From NCBI GenBank assembly GCA_003649445.1, contig QMRV01000017.1, positions 1 to 42,593 on the forward strand: 42,593 nucleotides of DNA, given 5' to 3'. Position 1 is the first letter of the stretch. Every line of letters starts with the position of its first letter. Made by a program: the position numbers and the translations under genes. Below, in pieces: positions 18,101 through 24,690 of this stretch. The DNA comes from Thermoprotei archaeon (GTDB taxonomy: Archaea; Thermoproteota; Thermoprotei; Thermofilales; B15-G2). A model generated the notes under the pieces. That model did no database searches, was not told the DNA's origin, and saw only the letters and a list, made by a program, of their open reading frames with translations.

Positions 18101-18287
18101 GAAAACTACTCTGAGAGAAATTATGCTTGAAACAGCTCTATCTCAGAGAACAGGAAGAACTAAGATTTTAACTAAGTACCTTAAGCAGAAACTAGAAGAG
18201 TACTTAAAAGAAAATCTGAAGAATATATACTTACTTTATTTAATTGCAAATAGCTTAGAGCAAGAAAAATCTCATACTTCAAAATAA
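15162..18287 (+). CDS. Large SF2 DEAD/DEAH-like helicase with degenerate C-terminal RNase H/YprB-like region
   Basis: This 1041-residue protein opens with a superfamily 2 helicase core. It has a Q-motif-like RHQVEAY, Walker A AGTGSGKT (77-84), DEFD (193-196), LLTAT (225-229), motif V RTLSQGIDIG and motif VI QREGRKGR (near 428-435). A winged-helix-like segment follows, then a long C-terminal region with TIMYDL near 748, reminiscent of a DUF1998/MrfA-type domain but without the usual four cysteines. At about 875-960, VYAIGVFDGENYTVIV and a following helix-rich stretch resemble a DEDD exonuclease of the YprB type, but I cannot place the first Asp-x-Glu, so catalysis is doubtful. The order parallels Bacillus MrfA (helicase) and MrfB (exonuclease) as one chain. 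The remote domain calls are inference. Confidence 0.82.
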   Translation: MGILTKNVLETLGYDYYYFVEEAVKPDRSEISFQDLLPSLSNATDEFLKSIRSKKLYRHQVEAYSALCSGKNIILRAGTGSGKTEAWLLYTLKHSKKTIALYPTLALANDQIKRIEKYASATGVKAVAIDAKKKEKLYKELESRGALRRYLSDAVILVTNPAFLLQDLKKWAISPRSSILLDFIREVDLIVIDEFDFYGPREIALLFSMTKIIKKLSAKNFQLCLLTATLANAYEVAKFFSEITERESTVIEGKPFRTKNYVYVILGKNIKRIWDILKSKKDIFEKYNVGEDILNSLNDFDLFKKNLYKVLSTAEALDIEIPSVDLDPIEILKNYIDDNGVTLIFTRSIAKAEEVARRLKHELPEELRERVASHHHLISKEIREKVEEGARKGLVKIIVSPRTLSQGIDIGTVIRIVHLGLPDDVKEFRQREGRKGRRESIEYTESIIIPYARWDRDLLSRGVEVLKNWVELPLEKTIVNPENKYSLLFESLFKFISPLLRKELTKKEYSFLEKFGLVRNFKLTERGKRVWLCLNFYEFSPPYGIKRIKEDFDEKEYYLEDISHCDLVEKFQIGCLDYTSDSIVVEHRLGGKTGRVVTAVVVKPINERVLWKHEGLAEAYEEYSKIKAMWREEPRFTQDYYTGRIHSEVLCVVYPPRSGFGKLIKIPNRVVWYVRGRKPIVKNIGGKTIVFKDVKTIPVPTVTHGKYTDYTYGVTVELDPSEDLTILRIGLGYLTLILRRIYGIAFETIMYDLAKIGEKKLMNLHEPESAGLLEKLDWSQVLKSVEEYTPDDLDEILLLQVDEIAYLDLVTYNMNWNLAKKAAAKVVEYLLLREKIELKLKDKKIYIPKPSRALKLAAIDALEVPLVEELKKSVYAIGVFDGENYTVIVRDREYWVDEEDTELADRALRSLLNKGFKILVYSKETLNRVLMELNQKSILVTLAGLESLGEIIDVRKEIKEKLSLNIAPLEEIEKAVGLERKTTLREIMLETALSQRTGRTKILTKYLKQKLEEYLKENLKNIYLLYLIANSLEQEKSHTSK

Positions 18288-18321
18288 CGCTAATATACTG
18301 CTTATGTTATTATTTACATGA

Positions 18322-18633
18322 ATGCCCGTAGTAGTAGAAATATCTATAGTGCCCATAGGAGTAGGATCAAGCTTATCTAAATATGTTGCCGAAGCTCTCG
18401 AAATTCTACGTAAATATAACATAAAATATGTTCTTGCACCTTCATGCACTATTTTTGAAGAAATTAATGTACATAAAGCTTTAAAGATAGTAGCCGAAAT
18501 ACATGAAAAAGTCTTAGAAAAAGCTCTTAGAGTACTTACATTAATCAAAATAGATGAAAGAAGAAATAGGTCAGAATGGAGTCTTGAATATAAAGTAGAA
18601 AGTGCTAAAAGAAAGTTAGGTGAGGAAAAGTGA
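18322..18633 (+). CDS. MTH1187-family thiamine-binding protein
   Basis: The MTH1187/YqgV (DUF77) family consists of about 100-residue ferredoxin-like-fold proteins that bind thiamine or related pyrimidines. Family strings are present: VVVEISIVPIGVGSSLSKYV at the start, YVLAPSCTIFEE in the middle (usual form ...P.GT..E), and ALRVLTLIKIDERR near the end. The 103-residue length is normal. In place of the common Gly-Thr there is Ser-Cys-Thr, a mild variation. Its stop overlaps the GTG start of the next gene by 4 nt, so the two are translationally coupled. Confidence 0.88.
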   Translation: MPVVVEISIVPIGVGSSLSKYVAEALEILRKYNIKYVLAPSCTIFEEINVHKALKIVAEIHEKVLEKALRVLTLIKIDERRNRSEWSLEYKVESAKRKLGEEK

Positions 18634-19046
18634 CTTTTATGCCAGAAGACCTTGAAATAGCAATAAAATTCCTTAATGAACTTAATGCATCACTTGTAGT
18701 TGTAAGAGAAGGTGAAGTAAAATTTGTCGGATTTGGTAAAGGTGTAAAAGAATTAGTAGACGTTATGACTATTTTGAGTAACTCTAGTGTAGCCGACAAA
18801 GTTGTGGGAAAAGCTGCCGCAGTTATTTTAGTAAGAAATGGTGCTCGAGCTGTTTACGGTAAAGTAATGACAAAAGCTGCCTACAACCTGCTCACTAAAC
18901 ACGATATTTTTGTAAAATATAGTAAACTCATAGATAAGATAGAAAATTGTCCTTTTGAAGAACGAGTAAAGGACATAAATGATGTCAAGAAGGCCTGGAG
19001 GGAGATAATGAATCTGTACAAAGAGACCGTTTTGCGCAAACCCTAA
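18630..19046 (+). CDS. DUF1893 protein (TM1506-like, deaminase-fold family)
   Basis: The 138-residue protein matches the DUF1893 pattern. N-terminal LNASLVVVREGEVKFVGFGKGVKEL is followed by ADKVVGKAAAVILVRNGARAVYGKVMTKAAYNLL and the late FVKYSKLIDKIENCPFEERV. The structurally known member TM1506 adopts a cytidine deaminase-like fold, but the enzymatic role is unknown. The start is a GTG overlapping the previous stop (GTGA); an ATG three codons later is an alternative. Its coupling to a thiamine-binding protein suggests a role in pyrimidine or cofactor handling, which is inference only. It is convergent with the second small GTPase gene. Confidence 0.8.
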   Translation: MTFMPEDLEIAIKFLNELNASLVVVREGEVKFVGFGKGVKELVDVMTILSNSSVADKVVGKAAAVILVRNGARAVYGKVMTKAAYNLLTKHDIFVKYSKLIDKIENCPFEERVKDINDVKKAWREIMNLYKETVLRKP

Positions 19047-19056
19047 ATACAGGAAG

Positions 19057-19587
19057 TTAACTAGACTCCTTTGAAAGTATACATTTTATTAGATCAATAA
19101 AAGGTTTCTCTATATTGACATTGTTTTTGGCAGAAACTTCATAGTATCCTATAAAGCCTTTCGATTTAGCATATTTTTCTGCATGATCCCTTAAAATCAC
19201 TCTAAATTCTTCTAAATCTATTTTATTGCCTACTAGCACTGCTGGAGAATCTCCTACCTGCTGCCTATAAATTGAATACCATTCTTCTAATTTAAGAAAA
19301 GTTTCTTCTCTAGTTACGTCGAATACAAATACTCCTCCTTTGGCTCCTTTGAGAAATACCGGCGCTAAGAATCTGAAGCGCTCTTCACCACCCAAATCCC
19401 ACAAAACTATTTTGACTTCTTTGCCATCAATTTTAACTATTTTCGTAAAATGCTCAATTCCTACAGTAATCTTTATGGTCTCGTAGAATACTCCTTTTGT
19501 AAAGCGAAAAGCAATACTGGTTTTTCCTACTCCTCCTTCACCGCAAAGCACTATCTTCAAAGGCTTTTTCATATTCAGTGTCGACAT
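19057..19587 (-). CDS. Ras/Rab-like small GTPase (paralogue 2)
   Basis: This G domain contains GEGGVGKTS, ITVGIEHF, WDLGGEERF, NKID and SAK, again with Glu at the Gln61 position. The frame is open upstream to 19689, but the ATG at 19587 is preceded by GGGAGGAG with suitable spacing, a good Shine-Dalgarno sequence. That gives 176 residues beginning MSTLNMKKPLK. Together with the product at 11093-11605 it forms a recent paralogue pair: 45 bp around the switch II codons and 32 bp around the P-loop codons are identical in nucleotide sequence. Unlike its sister, it appears to be translated from a leadered mRNA. The function is unknown; such GTPases are thought to act in regulation or membrane dynamics. 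Confidence 0.92.
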   Translation of the reverse strand: MSTLNMKKPLKIVLCGEGGVGKTSIAFRFTKGVFYETIKITVGIEHFTKIVKIDGKEVKIVLWDLGGEERFRFLAPVFLKGAKGGVFVFDVTREETFLKLEEWYSIYRQQVGDSPAVLVGNKIDLEEFRVILRDHAEKYAKSKGFIGYYEVSAKNNVNIEKPFIDLIKCILSKESS

Positions 19588-19892
19588 AGTAGTCTCCTCC
19601 CTTCTACTACTTTCAGAATACTCTAAAGCCAATTGTAATAAAATATTTTTGGTCTTCGAGACGAAAGATGATTTTCGCTCAGTTTTCAACAGTTACTTAA
19701 ATGCATGCTTCAGTAGCTTAGTCTTTCACCAGACTTTCGCAACACTCTGCTATAATTAAAAAATTTCTTTTCAATACTCGCCACTTCTTCTACCTTCTAT
19801 ATAAAATTTATATTTTCTACAATAGTGCCAAGCAAATGTTCTTTTAATGCAGACACCTAAGCTTAAAGCTTTGATCACAGTATATTTAGTTC
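19588..19892. other. Intergenic region, no gene seen
   Basis: This 305-bp AT-rich spacer lies between the divergent GTPase and DUF1847 genes. It holds the GTPase Shine-Dalgarno sequence and two AT-rich TATA-like stretches (around 19798-19815 and 19875-19885). No RNA structure, repeat or coding frame stands out. Confidence 0.5.
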
Positions 19893-20504
19893 GTGAAGAA
19901 TACTGCTGTAAGATGTGATTTATGTGTAGAGAAAGCGTGCTATAAAGGAGGGAAAAACTGCCCTATAGCTCGAATGGAGGACGTTATAGCTGAAGCTAAA
20001 AAGCTTATGGAAAGAGAGGATTTAAAGAAACTTATTCTAGCAGCATCTTTTGTTGAAAAAAGAGGTTATTGTAAGTGGCCTAGAGTCAGAGAAATAGCCG
20101 AATACGCCAAATTACTTGGAGTTAAGAAAATAGGCCTAGCTTTCTGTATAGGGCTCTCGAGTGAAGCAGCCGAGGTGGCTAAGTACTTAAAGGAAAAGGG
20201 TTTCGAAGTATACTCTGTTTGCTGTAAATGTGGAGGAATAGATAAAACTGAAGTGGGATTGAATGAAAAAGACAAGCTTAGGCCTGGCTCTTTCGAAGCT
20301 ATATGTAACCCTGTTTTACAGGCTCTTATTTTAAATAAACTTAAAACAGAGCTCAATGTGACTATAGGTCTCTGTGTAGGACACGATGCTGTTTTCACTA
20401 AACTTTCAAAAGCTCCTGTAGTATGTTTAATAGCTAAAGATAGAGTTACCGGACATAATCCGGCTGCAGCACTCTATGTAAATTATCTTAGGAAAAGATT
20501 ATAG
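19893..20504 (+). CDS. DUF1847 metal-binding protein
   Basis: The 203-residue protein is Cys-rich in the DUF1847 pattern. The N-terminal CDLCVEKACYKGGKNCP is a likely metal-cluster or zinc site, a conserved WPRVREIAEYAKLLGVKKIG follows, then CIGLSSEA, the central VCCKCGGIDK, and late CNPVLQA and GLCVGHDAVF. These paired Cys motifs are the basis for its description as a metal-binding protein; the biochemical role is not established. It starts at GTG. It is transcribed alone, about 100 nt ahead of the next operon. Confidence 0.85.
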   Translation: MKNTAVRCDLCVEKACYKGGKNCPIARMEDVIAEAKKLMEREDLKKLILAASFVEKRGYCKWPRVREIAEYAKLLGVKKIGLAFCIGLSSEAAEVAKYLKEKGFEVYSVCCKCGGIDKTEVGLNEKDKLRPGSFEAICNPVLQALILNKLKTELNVTIGLCVGHDAVFTKLSKAPVVCLIAKDRVTGHNPAAALYVNYLRKRL

Positions 20505-20554
20505 CAGAAACTATTGTAGATAAAATCTATAGTTTCATTTACTAAGCTAAAGGA

Positions 20555-20562
20555 TTATATAC
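20555..20562 (+). promoter_or_regulatory. TATA box of the nuclease-like/metallopeptidase/surE operon
   Basis: TTATATAC centred at about 20558 predicts initiation near 20584, leaving a leader of about 19 nt that contains GGGAG (from 20591) before the ATG at 20603. Confidence 0.45.
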
Positions 20563-20602
20563 TTTCACCGAACTTATTCAATCGATTACAGGGAGAGCTT
20601 AC

Positions 20603-20944
20603 ATGCATGCAAAAATAATAGAGAACGAATTAAAGAGAGCAGGCTACAAAGTTGAAATAAAAGGAAAAATTACTGGTGTGAGCGGTATATCACATACATT
20701 CGATATAGTAGCTAGGAAGAAGAATAAAGTCTTATGCTTCAATATAGCTGAATACGATCTCCTAGAAACTCTTTTGAAGACTCTTATAAGGTCAATAGAC
20801 CTTAAAAATAAAGCTGAAGTATACTTAATTGCCAGCAGAAAAGTAGTCGAAGAATACGGCGTTAATATGGTATCAAAATTCAGAATATTATCCTACGATA
20901 CTCGAGAAGACTTATTAAACCTTATAAAGCAGTTAATCAGCTGA
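20603..20944 (+). CDS. Possible restriction-endonuclease-fold protein, likely inactive (113 aa)
   Basis: I recognise only a fold-level resemblance. GYKVEIKGKITGVSGISHTF, then DIVARKKNKVLCFNI, looks like the core strands of PD-(D/E)XK nucleases (Mrr-like type), where an Asp is followed by a strand carrying E-x-K. Here the second strand reads CFNI with no Glu-Lys pair, so cleavage activity is doubtful. The C-terminal half is helical. It is the first gene of a tight operon: its stop is directly followed by the metallopeptidase ATG, which in turn overlaps surE. A role in nucleic acid or nucleotide handling together with SurE is a guess. Confidence 0.5.
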   Translation: MHAKIIENELKRAGYKVEIKGKITGVSGISHTFDIVARKKNKVLCFNIAEYDLLETLLKTLIRSIDLKNKAEVYLIASRKVVEEYGVNMVSKFRILSYDTREDLLNLIKQLIS

Positions 20945-21340
20945 ATGCGAGTAAAGTACTATGAGGCAGAAGACGTAAAGAAAATGCTAAAAGATATTGT
21001 AGAAACCCTAGGCTTATATTACATCGACTTAAGTAGAGTCCGCTGTGTAAGAAGTAAAGGCTCTCGCACTTATGCTTATGCACGTATACACGGCTTACCT
21101 AGAATATGGCAGCATGCTCTTAAAATTAAAGCACACTACATTATCGAAGTAATTTCCGAGAATTTTGACGCTTTACCGAAAGAAGAAAAAATCAAAGTTC
21201 TTATACATGAGCTACTTCATATACCTCGCTCTTTCAGCGGAGGCTTAAGACCACACAAAAGGTATATAGAAGACGATATTGTAGAAAAGCTTTATAGAAA
21301 GTACTTAAGATTAAAAGCTCGTACTAAAGGCAGAATATGA
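20945..21340 (+). CDS. Putative zinc metallopeptidase (phage-metallopeptidase-like)
   Basis: The 131-residue protein has the zinc-peptidase motif HELLHIPRSFSGGLRPH near residues 88-104. HExxH supplies two His ligands and the catalytic Glu, and a downstream His about eight residues later may be the third ligand. The N-terminal RCVRSKGSRTYAYARIHGLPRIWQ is typical of the family known as putative phage metallopeptidases, which is also widespread in archaeal chromosomes. It starts immediately after the previous stop, and its last codons overlap the surE ATG by 4 nt (ATGA). The substrate is unknown; a housekeeping rather than viral role is suggested by the surE context. Confidence 0.75.
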   Translation: MRVKYYEAEDVKKMLKDIVETLGLYYIDLSRVRCVRSKGSRTYAYARIHGLPRIWQHALKIKAHYIIEVISENFDALPKEEKIKVLIHELLHIPRSFSGGLRPHKRYIEDDIVEKLYRKYLRLKARTKGRI

Positions 21341-22149
21341 AGCCGGTAATTTTAGTTACAAATGATGACGGGATATATAGTCCGGGACTTAAGCTCCTGT
21401 ACGAAGCTGTGTCAGACTTAGGTAGGACTATAGTTGTTGTACCTGAAACACCTAAAAGCTCGAGCGGCACAGGGCTTACACTTCATAAGCCCCTCAGAGC
21501 ATATACGATCAACTACCATGGAATGACTGCTTACCTCATCAACGGTACTCCAAGTGACATTATTCACTTTGCCCACAGAAAAATAGTGCCCAAAATAGAC
21601 CTCGTAGTATCAGGAGTAAATATAGGAGATAACACAAGTATACAAGTAATCCTCTCCTCGGGTACTGTAGCCGCAACAGTTCAAGCGTGGCTTCTCGGAA
21701 TTCCCTCAATAGCTTTCTCTGCCGCAGTAGAAAGTGGAGAAGAATTTGAGAAAAACGAAACACTAGCAAAAGCAATAAAAAGAATATGTAGGGTACTTAT
21801 AGAAAAAGTTTTAAGCGAAGGAATACCTGACGCAGATTTTCTTAACGTAAACTTCCCCTCAGATATTTCTGAAAAAACTAGAGTAGTTATAGCCAAACCC
21901 GCTCGACTACGCTTCATAGAGAATATCGAAGAGAGAGTAGATCCTCGAGGCAAAAAATACTATTGGATTTACGGTGTCCCAACTTCACCTAAAGAAAATA
22001 CTGATACATATGAACTACTGGTAAACAAGAACATAGTACTGACGCCAATAAAATTCGAGCTCTCCTGTCCTCTATCGCCTCACCTGCGCTTACTTGAAAA
22101 AACTCTTAATAATGTATTAAAAGATACAATTACATTACAAGATAAATAA
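21337..22149 (+). CDS. surE: 5'/3'-nucleotidase SurE
   Basis: SurE is a metal-dependent phosphatase acting on nucleoside 5'- and 3'-monophosphates. The metal-binding TNDDG (residues 8-12), the SSSGTGLTLHKPL loop, the INGTPSD motif and the Asn in VSGVNIGDN are all present, in the right order and spacing. Its 270 residues match archaeal SurE. The ATG overlaps the stop of the metallopeptidase gene, so it is translationally coupled to it. The enzyme is cytoplasmic and probably salvages nucleotides released by RNA turnover. Confidence 0.95.
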   Translation: MKPVILVTNDDGIYSPGLKLLYEAVSDLGRTIVVVPETPKSSSGTGLTLHKPLRAYTINYHGMTAYLINGTPSDIIHFAHRKIVPKIDLVVSGVNIGDNTSIQVILSSGTVAATVQAWLLGIPSIAFSAAVESGEEFEKNETLAKAIKRICRVLIEKVLSEGIPDADFLNVNFPSDISEKTRVVIAKPARLRFIENIEERVDPRGKKYYWIYGVPTSPKENTDTYELLVNKNIVLTPIKFELSCPLSPHLRLLEKTLNNVLKDTITLQDK

Positions 22150-22240
22150 ATAGCTATGAATTAATATTAATAAAAATTACCGAATTATACCGTCTTTTAT
22201 ATAAATAAAATTTAAATTCCTCCTCTGGACTAATATATAG

Positions 22241-22315
22241 TGGGGTGAGGGGTAGGTAGCATAGGCCTAGTCTTAAAAACGACTAGGCCTGCGTTACCAA
22301 CCCCGATGACCCCGC
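22241..22315 (+). ncRNA. Structured ncRNA with kink-turn and 10-bp perfect terminal stem
   Basis: This GC-rich patch lies in an AT-rich spacer and folds into one long hairpin. GGGG (22242-22245) pairs with CCCC (22310-22313). TGA on the 5' side faces GATGA on the 3' side, a kink-turn resembling box D plus box C. GGGGT then pairs with ACCCC, GGTAGC with GTTACC, and AGGCCTAGTC (22263-22272) perfectly with GACTAGGCCT (22281-22290) around an 8-nt loop. TTTAAA (22211-22216) is placed to start transcription near 22240. An ACA follows the stem at 22317-22319, but I see no clear pseudouridylation pocket, so H/ACA membership is unproven. A kink-turn suggests L7Ae binding. Confidence 0.65.
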
Positions 22316-22397
22316 AACACTTATTCTGAGCTACCTTTCTTGAAGCTTATAAAAAGAGCTTTATATTCCTGAAAGAAAAATAATAGTGAATAGACCT

Positions 22398-22446
22398 ATG
22401 AAGAAATGAACCCACGCTGACAAGTGATGAAAGCCCGGTGTCCTGA
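22398..22446 (+). ncRNA. C/D box sRNA (2'-O-methylation guide)
   Basis: Archaeal C/D box sRNA geometry is complete. There is a C-like box ATGAAGA (22398-22404; one mismatch to RTGATGA), a 12-nt guide, D' box CTGA (22417-22420), a 3-nt spacer, C' box GTGATGA (22424-22430), a second 12-nt guide and D box CTGA (22443-22446). By the N+5 rule the D guide would direct methylation of the fifth base (C) of GACACCGGGCUU, and the D' guide the fifth base (G) of CGUGGGUUCAUU. Targets would be rRNA or tRNA, which are not in this window. It lies downstream of surE and just beyond the 3' end of the convergent aminotransferase gene. Confidence 0.82.
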
Positions 22447-22448
22447 TT

Positions 22449-23672
22449 CTATGCTCCGAGTTCTTCTTTAATAATACTAGCTAGCCTCCTTACTCCTTCC
22501 TCTATTTTGTCTTCTACTACGAAAGTAAAGTTTAGGCGCATTGTGTTCCATCCGCTTCCATCGACAAAGAATGATCGCCCGGGGACGTAGGCTACTTTCT
22601 TTTCTTTAGCTTTTTCAAGCATTTTAGTAGTATCGATTTTCTCGGGTAAGTAGACGAAAATGAACATTCCTCCGACAGGTCTAGTCCACCTACAGCCTTC
22701 GGGAAAGTACTTTTCTAGTGCTTCGAGCATTAAGTCTCTTTTGTGCTTGTATACTTTCTTGAGTATTGGAAGCTGTTTATCTACTACTCCTCTCTTCAAG
22801 GCTTCAGCAGCAATATACTGACAAAAGGCGGGCGAACAAAGATCTATAGCCTGTTTAGCTAAAGCCATTTTTGCTATTATTTCTTCACTCGCGGCAGCCC
22901 ACCCGAGTCTTAATCCTGGAATCAGTATTTTACTGAAAGTGCTCAAGTAAATTACTCTGCCTTCAGTATCCATGGATTTAATACTTCTGTAGTCAATGTC
23001 TTCGAAAAGGAAGTAGCTATACGGATCGTCTTCTATTATTAAGAAATCATACTTACTTGCCAGCTCTAGTAAGTGTTTTCGCCTATCATTGCTCATCGTT
23101 ATTCCAGCAGGATTCTGACATGTGGGGACAGTGTAGACGAGTTTAATTGATTTTCCTTCAGAATATATTTTCTTTAATTTTTCTTCAAGAATATCTGTTC
23201 TCATTCCATTATCATCCATAGGTATGCCTATGAACGTTGGCTTATATACTCTAAAAGCCTGTATTGCCGCCAAGTAAGTAGGCAACTCTACTACAACTAA
23301 GTCTCCTGGATCCATGAATATTCTCGCCAATATTTCTAGTGCCTGTTGACTACCACTAGTCACTAATATCTGATTAATATTATCGACTTTAATGCCTCTT
23401 CTACTCATAAATTTGAGTATCTCTTCTTTGAGCTCATCTACACCTTCTGTTTTCGTGTATTGGAAAGCCTTATCTCCTTTTTCTCTAATAACATAGTCTG
23501 TTATTTCTCTTATATCATCGTAAGGAAAGTAGCGAGGATCGGGCATTCCTCCACCGAAACTTATTACACCAGGCTCAGTAGCCCATTTCAAAAGCTCTCT
23601 TATCTCAGATGCTCTCATGAACCGAGTTCTTTTTGAGAGAAATTTAGATAGGTTTATATCGCCGGTCACCAC
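22449..23672 (-). CDS. Class I/II PLP aminotransferase (2-aminoadipate/aromatic type)
   Basis: The 407-residue fold-type I aminotransferase resembles LysN/ARO8 and archaeal multi-substrate transaminases. Landmarks are ISFGGGMPDPRYFP near the N-terminus, TSGSQQALEILARIF, the aromatic/acidic site in YTVPTCQNPAGITMS, IIEDDPYSYF, the PLP-lysine STFSKILIPGLRLGW and the C-terminal Arg in TMRLNF, which binds the substrate carboxylate. Two GTG codons (23672 and 23669) can start it; both keep the LSKFLSKR segment usual for the group. Roles in lysine, aromatic or branched amino acid metabolism are possible and cannot be distinguished here. Confidence 0.92.
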   Translation of the reverse strand: MVTGDINLSKFLSKRTRFMRASEIRELLKWATEPGVISFGGGMPDPRYFPYDDIREITDYVIREKGDKAFQYTKTEGVDELKEEILKFMSRRGIKVDNINQILVTSGSQQALEILARIFMDPGDLVVVELPTYLAAIQAFRVYKPTFIGIPMDDNGMRTDILEEKLKKIYSEGKSIKLVYTVPTCQNPAGITMSNDRRKHLLELASKYDFLIIEDDPYSYFLFEDIDYRSIKSMDTEGRVIYLSTFSKILIPGLRLGWAAASEEIIAKMALAKQAIDLCSPAFCQYIAAEALKRGVVDKQLPILKKVYKHKRDLMLEALEKYFPEGCRWTRPVGGMFIFVYLPEKIDTTKMLEKAKEKKVAYVPGRSFFVDGSGWNTMRLNFTFVVEDKIEEGVRRLASIIKEELGA

Positions 23673-23765
23673 ATATATTTTACTTATCCCGGGTATTTAT
23701 GATTATTTGCTTCAAAAAATTGCATATGAGTAAAGACTGTTGATTAAAAATTACCCATAGTAATA

Positions 23766-24608
23766 TTACTCTAAGTTATACTCTATTTCCTTCAACTCTT
23801 CTTCTTCAAAAACATATACTAGAACCTTCCTGTTTTCAACGAGCTCGGGGGTATACCCTTTCGTAGCTAAAACTTCGGCTACAGTGCTGGATACAAAGGC
23901 TAGCTCATTTTCATTTGAAGTAACTTTGTACACCTTGTAGTAATCTACATATTTTTCATTATAGTAGGCGACGACTACTCCAAGAGATACTCTGTCTCCA
24001 GGAGAGTACTGGAGAATAAACGTGTTTACACATCGTCCAGCCAAGTCTTCTACTTCTAGGAAAGAATGAAGTTTTCTAAGGGTTTTGGCTAGCCTCTCTG
24101 GAGGAGCTCCACTTCGCTGTCTATAGTACTTCGCCAGCATTAATGTATAAATGAAAGTATCTGAAACATCGTCAGGCTCAAAGTCGTACTCCTCGCATAT
24201 TACTTCCCAAGACTCTTTTTTCTTTATTCCTCCATTCTGAATGACATATAATGTGCTACCGTCCGCCGTTACTACTGAGAAGGGATGCGCAGAAAACGTG
24301 TCGATAGGAGTATTTCGCGAAGCTTTTCGTGTATGAATTAAACCAGCTACATACTTGAAATTAAGCGACGACTTAAGGAAAGATAAGTCTTCTTCCCATA
24401 TAGGCTTAACCGATTTGTAGAAAAGTACTCTCCAGTAGTCATCATTTTTAAGCGCTAGTACGCAGCCCCAGCCGTCGTCGTGTTTATCGAAGCTTCCAAT
24501 AACTTTTGCCGCTATGTGGTCGTAGCGTGAAGCCTTGATCAAAGCGTCAAGCAAGTCTTCTACAAATTTTCTCGACTTAGCATAAAATCCTAGTAGTCGA
24601 CAGGACAC
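23766..24608 (-). CDS. Class II glutamine amidotransferase domain protein
   Basis: The Ntn-hydrolase glutaminase fold is clear: SCRLLGFYAKSR at the N-terminus, HDDGWGCVLAL, the glutamine-binding HTRKASRN and the oxyanion part HPFSVV with VIQNGGI. It is a stand-alone glutaminase-like protein of 280 residues, close to the YafJ/DUG3-like group. The gene starts at a GTG with a TATA box 25 nt upstream, and the encoded N-terminus is Met-Ser-Cys. The nucleophile Cys normally follows Met directly so that Met removal exposes it; here a Ser intervenes, so extra processing or loss of activity is implied. No synthase partner is adjacent. Confidence 0.85.
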   Translation of the reverse strand: MSCRLLGFYAKSRKFVEDLLDALIKASRYDHIAAKVIGSFDKHDDGWGCVLALKNDDYWRVLFYKSVKPIWEEDLSFLKSSLNFKYVAGLIHTRKASRNTPIDTFSAHPFSVVTADGSTLYVIQNGGIKKKESWEVICEEYDFEPDDVSDTFIYTLMLAKYYRQRSGAPPERLAKTLRKLHSFLEVEDLAGRCVNTFILQYSPGDRVSLGVVVAYYNEKYVDYYKVYKVTSNENELAFVSSTVAEVLATKGYTPELVENRKVLVYVFEEEELKEIEYNLE

Positions 24609-24628
24609 AAAGCTACAGCAACCGCTGC

Positions 24629-24636
24629 CTTTATAA
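24629..24636 (-). promoter_or_regulatory. TATA box of amidotransferase gene
   Basis: On the minus strand CTTATAAA is centred about 25 nt before the GTG at 24608. It supports a leaderless start at that codon, and thus the unusual Met-Ser-Cys N-terminus. Confidence 0.5.
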
Positions 24637-24690
24637 GAGTACCTCCTTTACTTCCTTAAAACTTATTAGCCTTACTCCCACTATTTTTTC

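Noticed and set aside
20945..21340. Provirus remnant because of the phage-metallopeptidase label
   Set aside because: No integrase, capsid or att-like repeats nearby; the gene is coupled to the housekeeping surE.
22241..22315. tRNA or SRP RNA at the GC-rich hairpin
   Set aside because: No T-loop sequence, anticodon arm or CCA-like end, and too short for SRP RNA, without its conserved loops.
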